From assembly GCF_001642575.1 (NCBI RefSeq), contig NZ_LXNG01000024.1, positions 19,912 to 83,911 on the forward strand: a DNA stretch of 64,000 nt, read 5' to 3'. This document shows positions 17,877-26,752 of the stretch, piece after piece (position 1 is the first letter of the stretch; every line of letters begins with the position of its first letter). This stretch comes from Xanthomonas floridensis (GTDB lineage: Bacteria > Pseudomonadota > Gammaproteobacteria > Xanthomonadales > Xanthomonadaceae). Both the position numbers and the translations under genes were made by a program. The notes beneath the pieces were generated by a model, which worked only from the letters and a program-made list of their open reading frames with translations, was not told the origin of the DNA and made no database searches.

Positions 17877-18885
17877 CGTGTGCCTGGTCCTTGCGCAGCT
17901 GGCGGTAGCCACGCCAGCGCTGCAGCTCACCGAACAGGCCTCTGCCGAGAACCCGAATCAGGCCGTGCTTGAGTTGCCGCTGCAGCCGGTTCCTCCGGCT
18001 CCATCGGACCGTGTCCAGGCGTGCGTCGACCGCCGCGACCTCGGACGCATCGGCCAGCGTCAGCGGCGTGGCAGCGCGTGGTTGCGCAGGCTGTCGCAGG
18101 TGCAGCCAGATATTTTCGGCCAACACACCGCGATCGGAATATGGACCGCAGGAAACGACCTCCAGGCCTGCCGCGCTGACCAGCCGCCGCAGCAACGGCG
18201 CCGAAAAATAGCTCAGATGGGCCGGGTGGACATAGTTGCGCGAGCGCCATCCACTCATCAGGTCCGGGACCTCGATCCACGCCTGTCCCTCAGGCACGAG
18301 GATGCGCGCCAGCGACGACAGGAACGCGCGCGGGTCGATCAGGTGCTCGAGCACATGGAAGGCGACCACGGCCTCGAACTCCCCGTCGCCCAGCGTCTCC
18401 AGCGCAGGCAGGAAGGTCACCGCCGCGCCATCCAGCAGGACGTGGCGATGCGTCACATCCGGTTCGCAAGCCGACAGACGCAGGTCTGGTCGCACGGCGG
18501 CCGCGGCGCCAAGAAAGGCACCGAAACCCGAGCCCACTTCCAGCACCCTGGCCGCAGATGCAAGTGCGGGCGCGATCCGCCGGAGCCGGTTGTGCGCGAT
18601 CCACCGGTCGCCGCGCCACGCAAAGAAGCGCCGTTGGCTACCCCACGGGATTTCGGCGGGAAACAGCTGCCGATAGTCGTGGGCATAGAAGTGCTGCAAC
18701 GCCGCTTCGGTGAGGTCCGGAGCCAGATACACCGCCGCACATGCCCCGCAGCGGCGCAGCTCCTGGCCCGTCCCCACATAGACTTCCGCCCAGACCGTGC
18801 GTTGTGCCTGCGTGCTGCCGCAACAGCGGCAATGCCCGTGGTCGGGCGTCCACAGCGCCTGCGATGTGGGCGGCGCGCTACGCAT
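17863..18885 (-). CDS. Methyltransferase with N-terminal zinc-ribbon-like segment
   Basis: 340-residue SAM-dependent methyltransferase. The N-terminus holds CRCCGS and CGAC cysteine pairs about 25 residues apart, as in sugar C-methyltransferases and related enzymes with a zinc-binding head. The SAM motif I is VLEVGSGFGAFLGAA, and the Methyltransf_13-like motif AFHVLEHLIDPRAFL follows. The chosen start (ATG 18885) overlaps the asparagine synthetase stop by 8 bases; an upstream in-frame ATG would extend 31 residues into it. The aromatic-rich FYAHDYRQLFPAE segment between ribbon and SAM domain is typical of the family. Probably acts on a nucleotide sugar or glycan of this locus. Confidence 0.86.
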   Translation of the reverse strand: MRSAPPTSQALWTPDHGHCRCCGSTQAQRTVWAEVYVGTGQELRRCGACAAVYLAPDLTEAALQHFYAHDYRQLFPAEIPWGSQRRFFAWRGDRWIAHNRLRRIAPALASAARVLEVGSGFGAFLGAAAAVRPDLRLSACEPDVTHRHVLLDGAAVTFLPALETLGDGEFEAVVAFHVLEHLIDPRAFLSSLARILVPEGQAWIEVPDLMSGWRSRNYVHPAHLSYFSAPLLRRLVSAAGLEVVSCGPYSDRGVLAENIWLHLRQPAQPRAATPLTLADASEVAAVDARLDTVRWSRRNRLQRQLKHGLIRVLGRGLFGELQRWRGYRQLRKDQAHDGLR

Positions 18886-20719
18886 AGACGCTCCGATACC
18901 ACAGTGCGACCGAGACGGCGAACCATAACGTGCTGTGGGACCTGCCGCTGGCAAGCTCCTTGCGAAGCCGCGCGACATCCAGCAGCGCGTTCACGCCCGC
19001 CGGCAACGTCGCCAGCGCCTGCTGCAGCGGCATGCGGTCGACCAGAAACTGTTCGGCATGTCCAAAGCCGGTGCTCTTGCGCTGTGTGGTCACGCTCGCC
19101 GGCAGGCGATCGGCAAACGCGTGCCGCAACATCGCCTTGCCATGGTAGTCGCCCATGCGCTGCTGCGCCGGCGTCGACAACGCGCGCTCGACAACGCGAT
19201 AGTCCAGGAACGGCGCGCGCACCTCGACCCCGGCGGACATGCTGTTGCGGTCGGTCATGCGCAACACCATCGGTAGATTGGTCGATAGCACGTCGCGACG
19301 CAGGCGCGCCTCGATATCGGCGCGGCGATCGACCTGCAACAGCTGCAGCCGCGCCGCCTGGTCGTGCCACAACGCCGAGGACATGCAGGCCACACTCGGC
19401 CGATGCCGGCGCAGCAGTGCGCCCAGCGGGCCGACCGGCAGATCCCATGCAAGGCGGTTGAGCAGCAGGCGCGGGTCCACCGCACCGGTGGACAGCAGCC
19501 GGATGGCGGTCGGTAGCCGGGCTTGGTGCAGCGCGCTGCGCGCGCTCAGGGCCAGATACAGGCGCACGTACCCACCGAACAGCTCATCGGCACCTTCGCC
19601 ATTGAGCACCACCTTGTAACCGGCGGCGCGAATGGCGCGATACATGCGGAAACTTGCCAGTATCGACGGCGTACAGAATGGCTCTTCCTGTGCGGCCACC
19701 AGTGCCAGTAGCTCCTCCTCGTCCGGAATCGCGCGGACGCGATGAAGGAAGTGACGCTCGCTCTGCCCCAGCGTGCGCATCAGGCTTGCCGCGGCGTCGG
19801 TTTCATCGAAGCCGGCTTGTTCGGCATCGTCGTAGCCATAGGTGAAGGCGCCGGCGAAGCAGGTGCGTGGCAGCGCACCGGCCTGCACGCTAAGGGTGGT
19901 CAGGATGGAACTGTCCAAGCCGCCCGACAGCAGCGAGACGGTGGGTGCATCCGAGCGCAGACGCAGGCGGGTGGAATCTTCGAGCAACTCCATGGTGGCC
20001 TGCGCATCCAGTGGCGCCACCTCACCGGGCAGTGGCCACTGGTGGTACGGCGTGCGCCGGCTGTGACCAGTGGGCGACACCCGGTACAGCCAGCCTGGCG
20101 GGACGGCGCGGATGCCTGCGTAAAAGGTCTCGCCGGTGTGGTCGGACAGACCGGTGACCAGGAAGTCGAACACCGCCGCCGGATTGGGGGGCGGGTAACC
20201 TCCCAGGCTGGCGGCGATGGCGCGGATCTCGCTGGCCAGTACCAACTGCCGACCGTCATGGTGCAGGTACAACGGTTTGACGCCCAGCCGGTCGCGGCAA
20301 TAGATCAGATCGCCGCTTGCCTGCTCCAGCAGCACCAGCGCCCACATGCCGTTGCAACGCGGGAACAGGTCCTCGCCCCACGCGCGCCAGCCATGCAGGA
20401 TCACCTCGGTGTCGCTGTCGGTGCGGAACTGGTGACCCAACGCTTCCAGTTCGCGGCGCAACTCGAGGAAGTTGTAGATCTCGCCGTTGAAGACCACCGT
20501 GTTGCCGGTCTCGGTGCAGCGCATCGGCTGGGTGGCGGCGTCGGTCAGGTCCAGGATCGCCAAGCGCCGGTGGCCTAGTGCCGTCGGCACCGGCTGTTCC
20601 AGGCACAGCAGACCCTGCGCGTCCGGACCGCGACGGGACAAGGCGTCCAGTGCGCGCTCGGCCAGCGCCTGCAACGGCGCCCCCGCCACGAAGCTGCGCA
20701 GCGCGACTATGCCGCACAT
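18878..20719 (-). CDS. Asparagine synthetase (glutamine-hydrolysing), polysaccharide-locus type
   Basis: 613-residue AsnB-family amidotransferase. Translation starts MCGIVALRSF, leaving the catalytic Cys2 of a class II glutamine amidotransferase, followed by a typical GATase domain (RRGPDAQG, FNGEIYNFLELR, SDTEVI) and a synthetase domain with the PP-loop SLLSGGLDSSIL near residues 250-261. Such genes occur in LPS and capsule loci, where they amidate uronic acids or similar acceptors. It contrasts with the Cys-less homologue at 29317-31242, which is the lasso-type cyclase. Gap to the upstream flippase is 52 bases. Confidence 0.9.
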   Translation of the reverse strand: MCGIVALRSFVAGAPLQALAERALDALSRRGPDAQGLLCLEQPVPTALGHRRLAILDLTDAATQPMRCTETGNTVVFNGEIYNFLELRRELEALGHQFRTDSDTEVILHGWRAWGEDLFPRCNGMWALVLLEQASGDLIYCRDRLGVKPLYLHHDGRQLVLASEIRAIAASLGGYPPPNPAAVFDFLVTGLSDHTGETFYAGIRAVPPGWLYRVSPTGHSRRTPYHQWPLPGEVAPLDAQATMELLEDSTRLRLRSDAPTVSLLSGGLDSSILTTLSVQAGALPRTCFAGAFTYGYDDAEQAGFDETDAAASLMRTLGQSERHFLHRVRAIPDEEELLALVAAQEEPFCTPSILASFRMYRAIRAAGYKVVLNGEGADELFGGYVRLYLALSARSALHQARLPTAIRLLSTGAVDPRLLLNRLAWDLPVGPLGALLRRHRPSVACMSSALWHDQAARLQLLQVDRRADIEARLRRDVLSTNLPMVLRMTDRNSMSAGVEVRAPFLDYRVVERALSTPAQQRMGDYHGKAMLRHAFADRLPASVTTQRKSTGFGHAEQFLVDRMPLQQALATLPAGVNALLDVARLRKELASGRSHSTLWFAVSVALWYRSVYA

Positions 20720-20771
20720 GGTGGCCTCCGATTCCGGAGGCAGCACAGCGCAATCAAGGTGCAATCAGGCA

Positions 20772-22118
20772 TCACGCGCGTGCTGGCAACGTGGTGTGCA
20801 GCAGGCTGCGGCGCTGCCATACCGTCCACGCCACCGGCACCAGCAGTAACGCCGCAAGTGTCATCGTGACCGGGCCGCCACCGAGCGTGACCGCCAGCAC
20901 CGCCGACAGCAGCGCCGCGTAGCCGCCGGCGTTCAAGCGTAACCCGCACAGGTGCAGGCTGGCCGCCGCAATGGCGAGCACGCTCAGGAACCGCAGCCAT
21001 AGTAGCCACTGCGGCGCGTGCGCCGCTGCCGCCGCGACCTGCAGGAGCGCGCTGCAGCACACGCCGCCCAACAACAACGGAACCAGCGTCGCTTCGCGAT
21101 GGCGTCCGATCAACAGGGCCGCCAGCACGCTGCTGAGCAGCGTGGTCGCGCCCGCGGCCAGGACCGGGGTGACCCATGGCAGCCACGCGCGCTGCTCGGC
21201 ACTGCCCCAGGCCGCTGCCGTCAGCAGCAGCGCCAACGCGCCCACGGCCGCGGCGACCAGCACCAGCGAGACCAGCGCGCTGGCCCACTGCTCGCCCGCC
21301 GGGCCGCGCGCGTCGGCCACCAGCAAGCGGTTGAACTGGTTGAACACCCCACTGGCGCCGTTGAGCAGATAGCTCAGGAATAAATACACCGGCAGAAACG
21401 CCGGCGCGACCGACGCCAGCAGGAGCGGCGTCAACCGATCGTGCAAAGTGCCGGTGATGCTCAGCAACGACAGTTGCAGCGCGGGGCGCAGCATGCGCCG
21501 GCCGCCGCCACGGCGCGGCCGCAGCAACTGCAGCGGTGCGCCGAACACCGCAATGTTGACCAGGGCTTGCAGCAGATATCCCAGGCTGACAGACAGCCCG
21601 GCGCCGAACCCGTCGTCCCAGCCTGGCAGCCGTTGCAACACCAGCCAGACGAGGACCGTCGCCGGCATCGCCACCTGCTGCACCATGAATCCCGCCAGCC
21701 GCCGCCCCTGGGCAAGCAGCGGTGCCGAATAGCCCACCAGCCCGAGCATCGTCGCCGGAAGCGCCGCCAGCAGATAGCCAAACCCTTCGCCCTGGCCGCG
21801 GCTCTGCCACCAGGCGCCGGCGATCCACAGCAGATCCAGCACCACGGTGGCGAGCAGGCGATGCCACAGCGCCTGGCGCCAGCGCGCGTTCCAGCCCGGG
21901 GCGTCGGGGTCCTCGCGCAGGAACAGCGAGGCATAGCCCAGATCGGCCAGGAACAGCAGGGTGAGCAGGCCAAGATGCGCCAGTCCTACCTCGCCATAAC
22001 CCTGCAGCCCGAACCGGCGCAGCAATAGCCATTGGAACAGCAGCGCGCAGCTCTGGCCGAGCGCATACAGCACCGCGCCGGCAACGAATCCCGCGCGCAT
22101 GCGCTGCGCGGCGATCAT
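20772..22118 (-). CDS. Wzx-like flippase / polysaccharide biosynthesis membrane protein, copy 1
   Basis: 448-residue polytopic membrane protein with about 12 predicted helices and few charged loops, matching lipid-linked-oligosaccharide flippases of the MATE/MOP superfamily in size and layout (FLADLGYASLFLREDP in the second helix region, LFLSYLLNGASGVFNQFNRLLV mid-protein). The ATG at 22118 overlaps the upstream methyltransferase stop (ATGA). A second flippase-like gene lies at 25517-26752, so this may serve a different lipid-linked intermediate. The family call rests on topology and context more than on signature residues. Confidence 0.75.
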   Translation of the reverse strand: MIAAQRMRAGFVAGAVLYALGQSCALLFQWLLLRRFGLQGYGEVGLAHLGLLTLLFLADLGYASLFLREDPDAPGWNARWRQALWHRLLATVVLDLLWIAGAWWQSRGQGEGFGYLLAALPATMLGLVGYSAPLLAQGRRLAGFMVQQVAMPATVLVWLVLQRLPGWDDGFGAGLSVSLGYLLQALVNIAVFGAPLQLLRPRRGGGRRMLRPALQLSLLSITGTLHDRLTPLLLASVAPAFLPVYLFLSYLLNGASGVFNQFNRLLVADARGPAGEQWASALVSLVLVAAAVGALALLLTAAAWGSAEQRAWLPWVTPVLAAGATTLLSSVLAALLIGRHREATLVPLLLGGVCCSALLQVAAAAAHAPQWLLWLRFLSVLAIAAASLHLCGLRLNAGGYAALLSAVLAVTLGGGPVTMTLAALLLVPVAWTVWQRRSLLHTTLPARA

Positions 22119-22867
22119 GACTGCGCGGCGGAGGCAGGCGTCGGTTCATGGCACAGGAAGGCACGCGAGGCGGCGCCATAGGCGAACCAGGGCTCAAATG
22201 CGATACCGAAATGGTCGGCGCACTGCTGCAGCGCCCGACGCTCGCCCTGTTGGCTGTCGGCGCGAAACAGATCGTAGTCGTCGCACAGCAGGACACTGCC
22301 TTGCACCAGACGCGGTGCGATCAAGGTCAGTGCATCGTTTGCCGAGCTGTAGAGATCGCAATCCACATGCACGATCGCTGCCTGTGTGTGGCCGATGGCT
22401 GCCGCAGAGTCGGCGAACAAGCTTTGTACCAGCTGCAGATCCGGCGCCCTCAGACCGACGGCAGCACAGCGCGCCTGGGCCTGGGCGCGGGAGGCGAGGA
22501 AGCTGCCGCCCGCCAGGCTGTCTTCGCCTTCCAGATTGTCCGGCATCCCGGCAAACGTATCGAAACCGTAGAACCGTGGACGCTGCGTCAGAAACGCCGA
22601 CACGGTTCCCTGCCGACGGTAGGGCAATCGCGTACTGCGCTCGAGATGGCGTCGGTGATGGCGGTAGCACAGCCATGCGTGAGCGAGACTATTGCCGCGA
22701 TAGACGCCGAACTCGTAGTAGTCGCCCGTCAGCTGCGTGGCGTGTATGTAAGCCCATGCCCGAAATAGCGCGCCGAGCGCATCGTTACGGTGCAGGTTCG
22801 CTCCCACGCGCAATCGACGGTAGGCGAGCTTGAGGCGTTCAATGGTCGTCACAGACAAGCCGGACAC
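22115..22867 (-). CDS. TylF/MycF-family O-methyltransferase
   Basis: 250-residue class I methyltransferase of the macrocin O-methyltransferase family. Diagnostic segments are DYYEFGVYRGNSL (SAM motif I), FYGFDTFAGMPD, and VHVDCDLYSSANDAL, in which the acidic residues bind a catalytic metal. The start codon used is GTG at 22867. It follows a 335-base gene-free interval and may be the first gene of a downstream transcription unit. In a polysaccharide locus it most likely methylates a sugar hydroxyl. Confidence 0.88.
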   Translation of the reverse strand: MSGLSVTTIERLKLAYRRLRVGANLHRNDALGALFRAWAYIHATQLTGDYYEFGVYRGNSLAHAWLCYRHHRRHLERSTRLPYRRQGTVSAFLTQRPRFYGFDTFAGMPDNLEGEDSLAGGSFLASRAQAQARCAAVGLRAPDLQLVQSLFADSAAAIGHTQAAIVHVDCDLYSSANDALTLIAPRLVQGSVLLCDDYDLFRADSQQGERRALQQCADHFGIAFEPWFAYGAASRAFLCHEPTPASAAQS

Positions 22868-23202
22868 CTTCGCAAGAACGGGGAATACCGCAGTCGGAGT
22901 ATCCGGGCTGGGGACGCGCTAACGCAATCGCAGGCCGCACTCCCCATGGAGGCACTCGGTCGCGTTTGGTCAGCGGCAGAGCGAATGTGCCGCAGCGCGG
23001 ATCCGGCAGTGAATGCCTTGTCGCCGTTGCGCAGGTTCTACGCATTGATCAGACCGATCTCAAGATGGGTGCGTGGTGCCGCTGTTGCGATCGTTCGTCC
23101 TGCGATGGCACGGCGCCGATGATGTCGCACGACAACGCGGCGTGTGTGCACGGCAGGTGTTGCGATCAGCGTGGCAGCGGGACGTGATTGCATCGGGCAG
23201 GC
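22868..23202. other. 335-base interval, no gene seen
   Basis: This is the only large break in the minus-arm operon. Open frames here are weak and resemble no protein I know. It may hold a promoter for the genes from 22867 downward, but I cannot point to a convincing -35/-10 pair. Confidence 0.45.
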
Positions 23203-24159
23203 TCACACGTGATGTCCGGCAGCGGTCGCGTCGGTGGCCGCCAACACGCGCTGCAGTGCCTCGCGCAGGCTCCAGCGTGCCCGCCAGCCCAACACGCGCG
23301 CCGCCTTGCCCGGATCGCCCAACTGATGAAGACGGTCGATGCGCCGCTGACGTTGCGGGTCGACTTCCAGGCGCGGCGAGCGCCCGAGCACTGCACCGAT
23401 CTGCTCCACCAGTTCGGCGACGGAATATTCCACGCCCGAGCACAGATTGAAGACATCGAAGGCCGGGTCCGGCCGCACGTCGTCGAGCAGCGCGATCAGC
23501 CCTGCCGCGGCGTCGTCGGCGTGCAGGTAGTCCCGTCGCGGCTGCAGGTTGCCCAGCCGCAAGAGGGGCGCCGCTGCCGGATCGGCCGCCAGTTGCGCCA
23601 GCACGTCCGGGATCAGGTGCGCATTGGGATCGTCATGGGCGATGGTGTTGAACAGGCGCGCCGCGCGCCCGCGCCGGCCGGCTTCTGCCGTGCACCACAG
23701 CCGCAACTGGGCCTCGTTGCAGAGTTTTGACAGCGCGTAGTTGTCGCGCGCTTCGGTGGCGCTGGCGTGTTCGTCCAGTGCGCCGTCGCCCCAGGCGTAG
23801 ACCGCGCCGCTGGAAGCGATCACCACCTGTGGCAGCACCGCGTCGCTGGCAGCGTGCAGTACGCTTTCGGTGCCGACCACGTTGACTTGCAGGCAGCGCA
23901 TGCGCTGCGTCTCGCAGGTGGGGATATGGTGAATGGCAGCCAGATGGATCAGCGCATCGGCGCGGAACGCGCGCAATGCGGCAGCGAGCGTTACGCGATC
24001 GCTCACGTCGGCGACGATGGCTGCATGCAGGCCTTGCGGCAGGGACATCCCTCTGGACAGATCGTCCAGTCCCGCGACCGCATCGCCACGCTGCAGCAAC
24101 GCACTCGCTACGCGTCGCCCGATCATTCCGGCCGCGCCGGTGACCAGTACCCGCTTCAT
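23203..24159 (-). CDS. NAD-dependent sugar-nucleotide epimerase/dehydratase (extended SDR)
   Basis: 318-residue Rossmann-fold enzyme acting on a nucleotide sugar. The N-terminal NAD-binding motif is VLVTGAAGMIGRR, the substrate-side SSGAVYAWGD segment precedes the catalytic NYALSKL (YxxxK), and the C-terminal half has RRDYLHADDAAAGLI, typical of UDP-glucose 4-epimerase-like proteins. The ATG at 24159 overlaps the Wzz-like stop (ATGA). Product specificity (UDP-Gal, UDP-GalNAc or other) cannot be called from sequence. Confidence 0.9.
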   Translation of the reverse strand: MKRVLVTGAAGMIGRRVASALLQRGDAVAGLDDLSRGMSLPQGLHAAIVADVSDRVTLAAALRAFRADALIHLAAIHHIPTCETQRMRCLQVNVVGTESVLHAASDAVLPQVVIASSGAVYAWGDGALDEHASATEARDNYALSKLCNEAQLRLWCTAEAGRRGRAARLFNTIAHDDPNAHLIPDVLAQLAADPAAAPLLRLGNLQPRRDYLHADDAAAGLIALLDDVRPDPAFDVFNLCSGVEYSVAELVEQIGAVLGRSPRLEVDPQRQRRIDRLHQLGDPGKAARVLGWRARWSLREALQRVLAATDATAAGHHV

Positions 24160-25427
24160 CCAGGCCCCAGCGGGCGCGTGTCGGTTGGCCCAAGCACCCG
24201 CTGCCGCACGCGCTGCGGCAACCAGGCGAACAGCGGATCGGCGTGTGCCGACCAGGGAGCGTGCCGGTCGCCATGGCGGCGTGCGATCACATACATCGCC
24301 AATGCCAGCGACGAGACCAGTAATACGCCCAAGAAAATCGCCAGGCCAACCAACGCCGGCCGGCGCGACGGAATTGGCGCCGGCGACAACGCCGGGATGG
24401 CCCGGTAGCGCACCAGTTGTGCACGCCAGCGCTGTTGCGACAGCGCCAGGTCGATTTCGCTGGCGACCTGCGACAGCCCCGAACCGGAGGGGGTGCCGTT
24501 TCCGAAGACGGCGCGTCGGCAGCTCTGTACCCAATCCACCAGGGCCGTGCCCAGATGCAGCGCTGGCGCGCGCTGGTCTACCCGGGCCAGGAAGCGCTGT
24601 TTGCCATCCAACTGCTCCAGTTCGCGCTCTACCTGACGCAAGGTGGCCCGCGTCTCGGCGATGGTCGACTGCAATGCCACGATCTGCGCCAGAGGCGAGA
24701 GATAGCGCCCACCACCATCGCCGACCGACACGACCGTGTTGGCCTCGTTGCGCCGTAGTTCCGGGTAGCGCTCCAGCAACTGCTGCATATCCGCAGCCTG
24801 CTGCTCGTTCTGCTCGATCGCGAAGCGCTGCTGGATCCGATCGATCTGCAACTGCGGGCGTTGTTCGAGCGCCTGTTGGCGCAGGCTATCCAGATAGTCG
24901 CGCATTCCGGCCCACAGCACGACCTGACGCACATGCTGCGCAATGGCGTCCAGCTGCCGGTTCGCAGCCGCATCGTCGCGTGCGTTCAACGACACTTCCA
25001 ATCCCAGCGCGCCGACGCTCTTGGCATCGATGTTGACTTGTTGGCGGATGTCGTCGCGTTCGACCGCGCTGCGGTAGGTCACGTACGTGTCCCAATACTT
25101 GCGGCGGACGAAGGCGCGTTGCAGGCGCTCGCGCTGCTCGGGCGGCAGGTTGGTCATGCTGGCGAGCGAGGCCGCCACCAGTTGGCGATCGGCCAGCATC
25201 GGTTGCAGTTTGCGCCATTGTTCCAGGGTCATCTGCGGCGTTTCCAGCAGCGCGGTGAGCGCATACAGGGGCCGCGTGGCGACGAGTACGCCGGCCAGTA
25301 GCCCAAGCAGCAATGCCAGCGGAATCAGCAGGCGCCCGAACTGCTGGTAGAAGCGCAGGACTTCCAGCAATAGATCGCCCAGGGAGACCTCGTCACGGCG
25401 TTCAGGGATCTCTTCTATACCCGGCAT
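24156..25427 (-). CDS. Wzz-like polysaccharide chain-length/co-polymerase protein
   Basis: 423-residue inner-membrane protein. A cytoplasmic N-terminus (RDEVSLGDLLLEVLRFYQQF) leads into TM1 at about residues 31-52, a long periplasmic helical region rich in Gln, Arg and Glu (about 55-355), and TM2 near residues 365-385, ending with a short basic tail. This is the PCP layout. It lacks a C-terminal tyrosine-kinase domain and no Wzc or Wza gene is present nearby. It starts 89 bases after the flippase stop, and its own stop is overlapped by the epimerase start. Confidence 0.85.
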   Translation of the reverse strand: MPGIEEIPERRDEVSLGDLLLEVLRFYQQFGRLLIPLALLLGLLAGVLVATRPLYALTALLETPQMTLEQWRKLQPMLADRQLVAASLASMTNLPPEQRERLQRAFVRRKYWDTYVTYRSAVERDDIRQQVNIDAKSVGALGLEVSLNARDDAAANRQLDAIAQHVRQVVLWAGMRDYLDSLRQQALEQRPQLQIDRIQQRFAIEQNEQQAADMQQLLERYPELRRNEANTVVSVGDGGGRYLSPLAQIVALQSTIAETRATLRQVERELEQLDGKQRFLARVDQRAPALHLGTALVDWVQSCRRAVFGNGTPSGSGLSQVASEIDLALSQQRWRAQLVRYRAIPALSPAPIPSRRPALVGLAIFLGVLLVSSLALAMYVIARRHGDRHAPWSAHADPLFAWLPQRVRQRVLGPTDTRPLGPG

Positions 25428-25516
25428 CAGATCTTCGCTGCGATTCAAGGAGGCATGGGAGCGCCATGCCGTACCGCCATCACTGTGCCACAGCGGTTGC
25501 AGCGGCGGCAACGCAG

Positions 25517-26752
25517 CTATGCGTGAGTGCGACCGCGTCCTGCAATGCGCAGCCCGCACCACAATGTGGCGGTCAACACGGCCTCGGTGGCGATCACGGC
25601 GATGGCGGCACCGTGCACACCGTACTGGTGGGTGAGCAGCAGATTCAGCGCGATGTTGACCACCGCCGCCGCACTGGCGCCGAGCACGTACCAACGCTGC
25701 TGGTCGCAAGCGATGGCGGCCTGGGTCAGCACGTAGTTCGGCAGTACGAACACGAACGCGGCAAACAACCAGCCGAGCAGGTGCCCCGCCACCGCGCGAT
25801 AAGACGCTCCGTACAACAGCTCCATCAGCCAGCTGCCCAGCCAGGCGCCGCTCGCCGCCAGCGCCAGACCCGCCGCGCCGGCCAGCCACAGCGCGCGATC
25901 CTCCAGCCGGCGCGCGCGCCCGGCCTGCCCGCGTGCCAGGCGCAGCTGGCGGAACAGCAGCAAGGCGACCGGCATCGCCAGCAACAGCACCCCATCGAAC
26001 ACGCGATATGCGGCGGCGTACTGGCCAACCTCTGCCGCGGGCACCGTTTGCTGCAGGATCACCACGTCGCTGCGACGGTACAGGCCGGTCGCGGTATCGA
26101 TCCAGAAAAAGCCGGCGGCCGCACGATAGGCCAGCGGCTGTGGCCGCCAGTGCGGTCGATCCTGCAGGCCGCGCCCCAGCCAGGCATAGGCCAGCAGCAG
26201 GCCACATGCCCATGCAGCGAAGACCACGCCGGGGTCGTGTCCGAGCAGCAGGACCGCCGTCACCACCAGCACGGCGCTGAGCGCACGCGCACTCGCCAGC
26301 CAGCTGGCGTCGCGTTGCCATTGGCCCGCGGCCTTCAATTGCGCCGACACCAGCTGGGTCAGCGTGACTGCACCGAAGCACAGCACCGCCCAGACCAGCG
26401 CCGGATCGCCGCCGGCGCGCGTCGCTGCCAGGCTGGCAGCGACCAGTAGCAACGTGGACCACAGCAGATGCCCGCGTGCCAGGCCCGGCAGCGCGCGCGC
26501 CATCGTCGCCGCAATACCGGCTGCAACCCCTTCGCGCAGCACCAGGGTGCGCATGCCGGCATCCTGCAGCAGCGCCAGCAAGGTCGCCAGATTGAGCAGG
26601 TAGGCGTAGCGGCCGAAGCCCGCTGGGCCCATGCCACGCGCCAGCCAGACCGACAGCGCCAGCGAGACCGCGGCGGTGAACAGGATCGACACCCATTGCG
26701 CCGACAAACCGCGCGCCAGGCCACGCCACGCAGGCGGCAGGCGCGGTATCAC
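25517..26752 (-). CDS. Wzx-like polysaccharide flippase, copy 2
   Basis: 411-residue MOP-superfamily membrane protein that should move lipid-linked repeat units across the inner membrane. N-terminal QWVSILFTAAVSLALSVWLARGMGPAGFGRYAYL is the usual Wzx opening with a GxxxFGxY element, and about 12 hydrophobic helices follow. The open frame extends upstream through the exporter gene, but the protein begins to look like a flippase only at codon 26752, a GTG that overlaps the exporter stop as GTGA. That overlap physically joins the lasso-type operon to the polysaccharide operon. Confidence 0.86.
   Translation of the reverse strand: MIPRLPPAWRGLARGLSAQWVSILFTAAVSLALSVWLARGMGPAGFGRYAYLLNLATLLALLQDAGMRTLVLREGVAAGIAATMARALPGLARGHLLWSTLLLVAASLAATRAGGDPALVWAVLCFGAVTLTQLVSAQLKAAGQWQRDASWLASARALSAVLVVTAVLLLGHDPGVVFAAWACGLLLAYAWLGRGLQDRPHWRPQPLAYRAAAGFFWIDTATGLYRRSDVVILQQTVPAAEVGQYAAAYRVFDGVLLLAMPVALLLFRQLRLARGQAGRARRLEDRALWLAGAAGLALAASGAWLGSWLMELLYGASYRAVAGHLLGWLFAAFVFVLPNYVLTQAAIACDQQRWYVLGASAAAVVNIALNLLLTHQYGVHGAAIAVIATEAVLTATLWCGLRIAGRGRTHA

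Noticed and set aside
18878..20719. Second lasso cyclase
   Set aside because: This AsnB-family protein keeps Cys2 and a full glutaminase domain and is embedded among polysaccharide genes, so it fits a glutamine-dependent amidotransferase.
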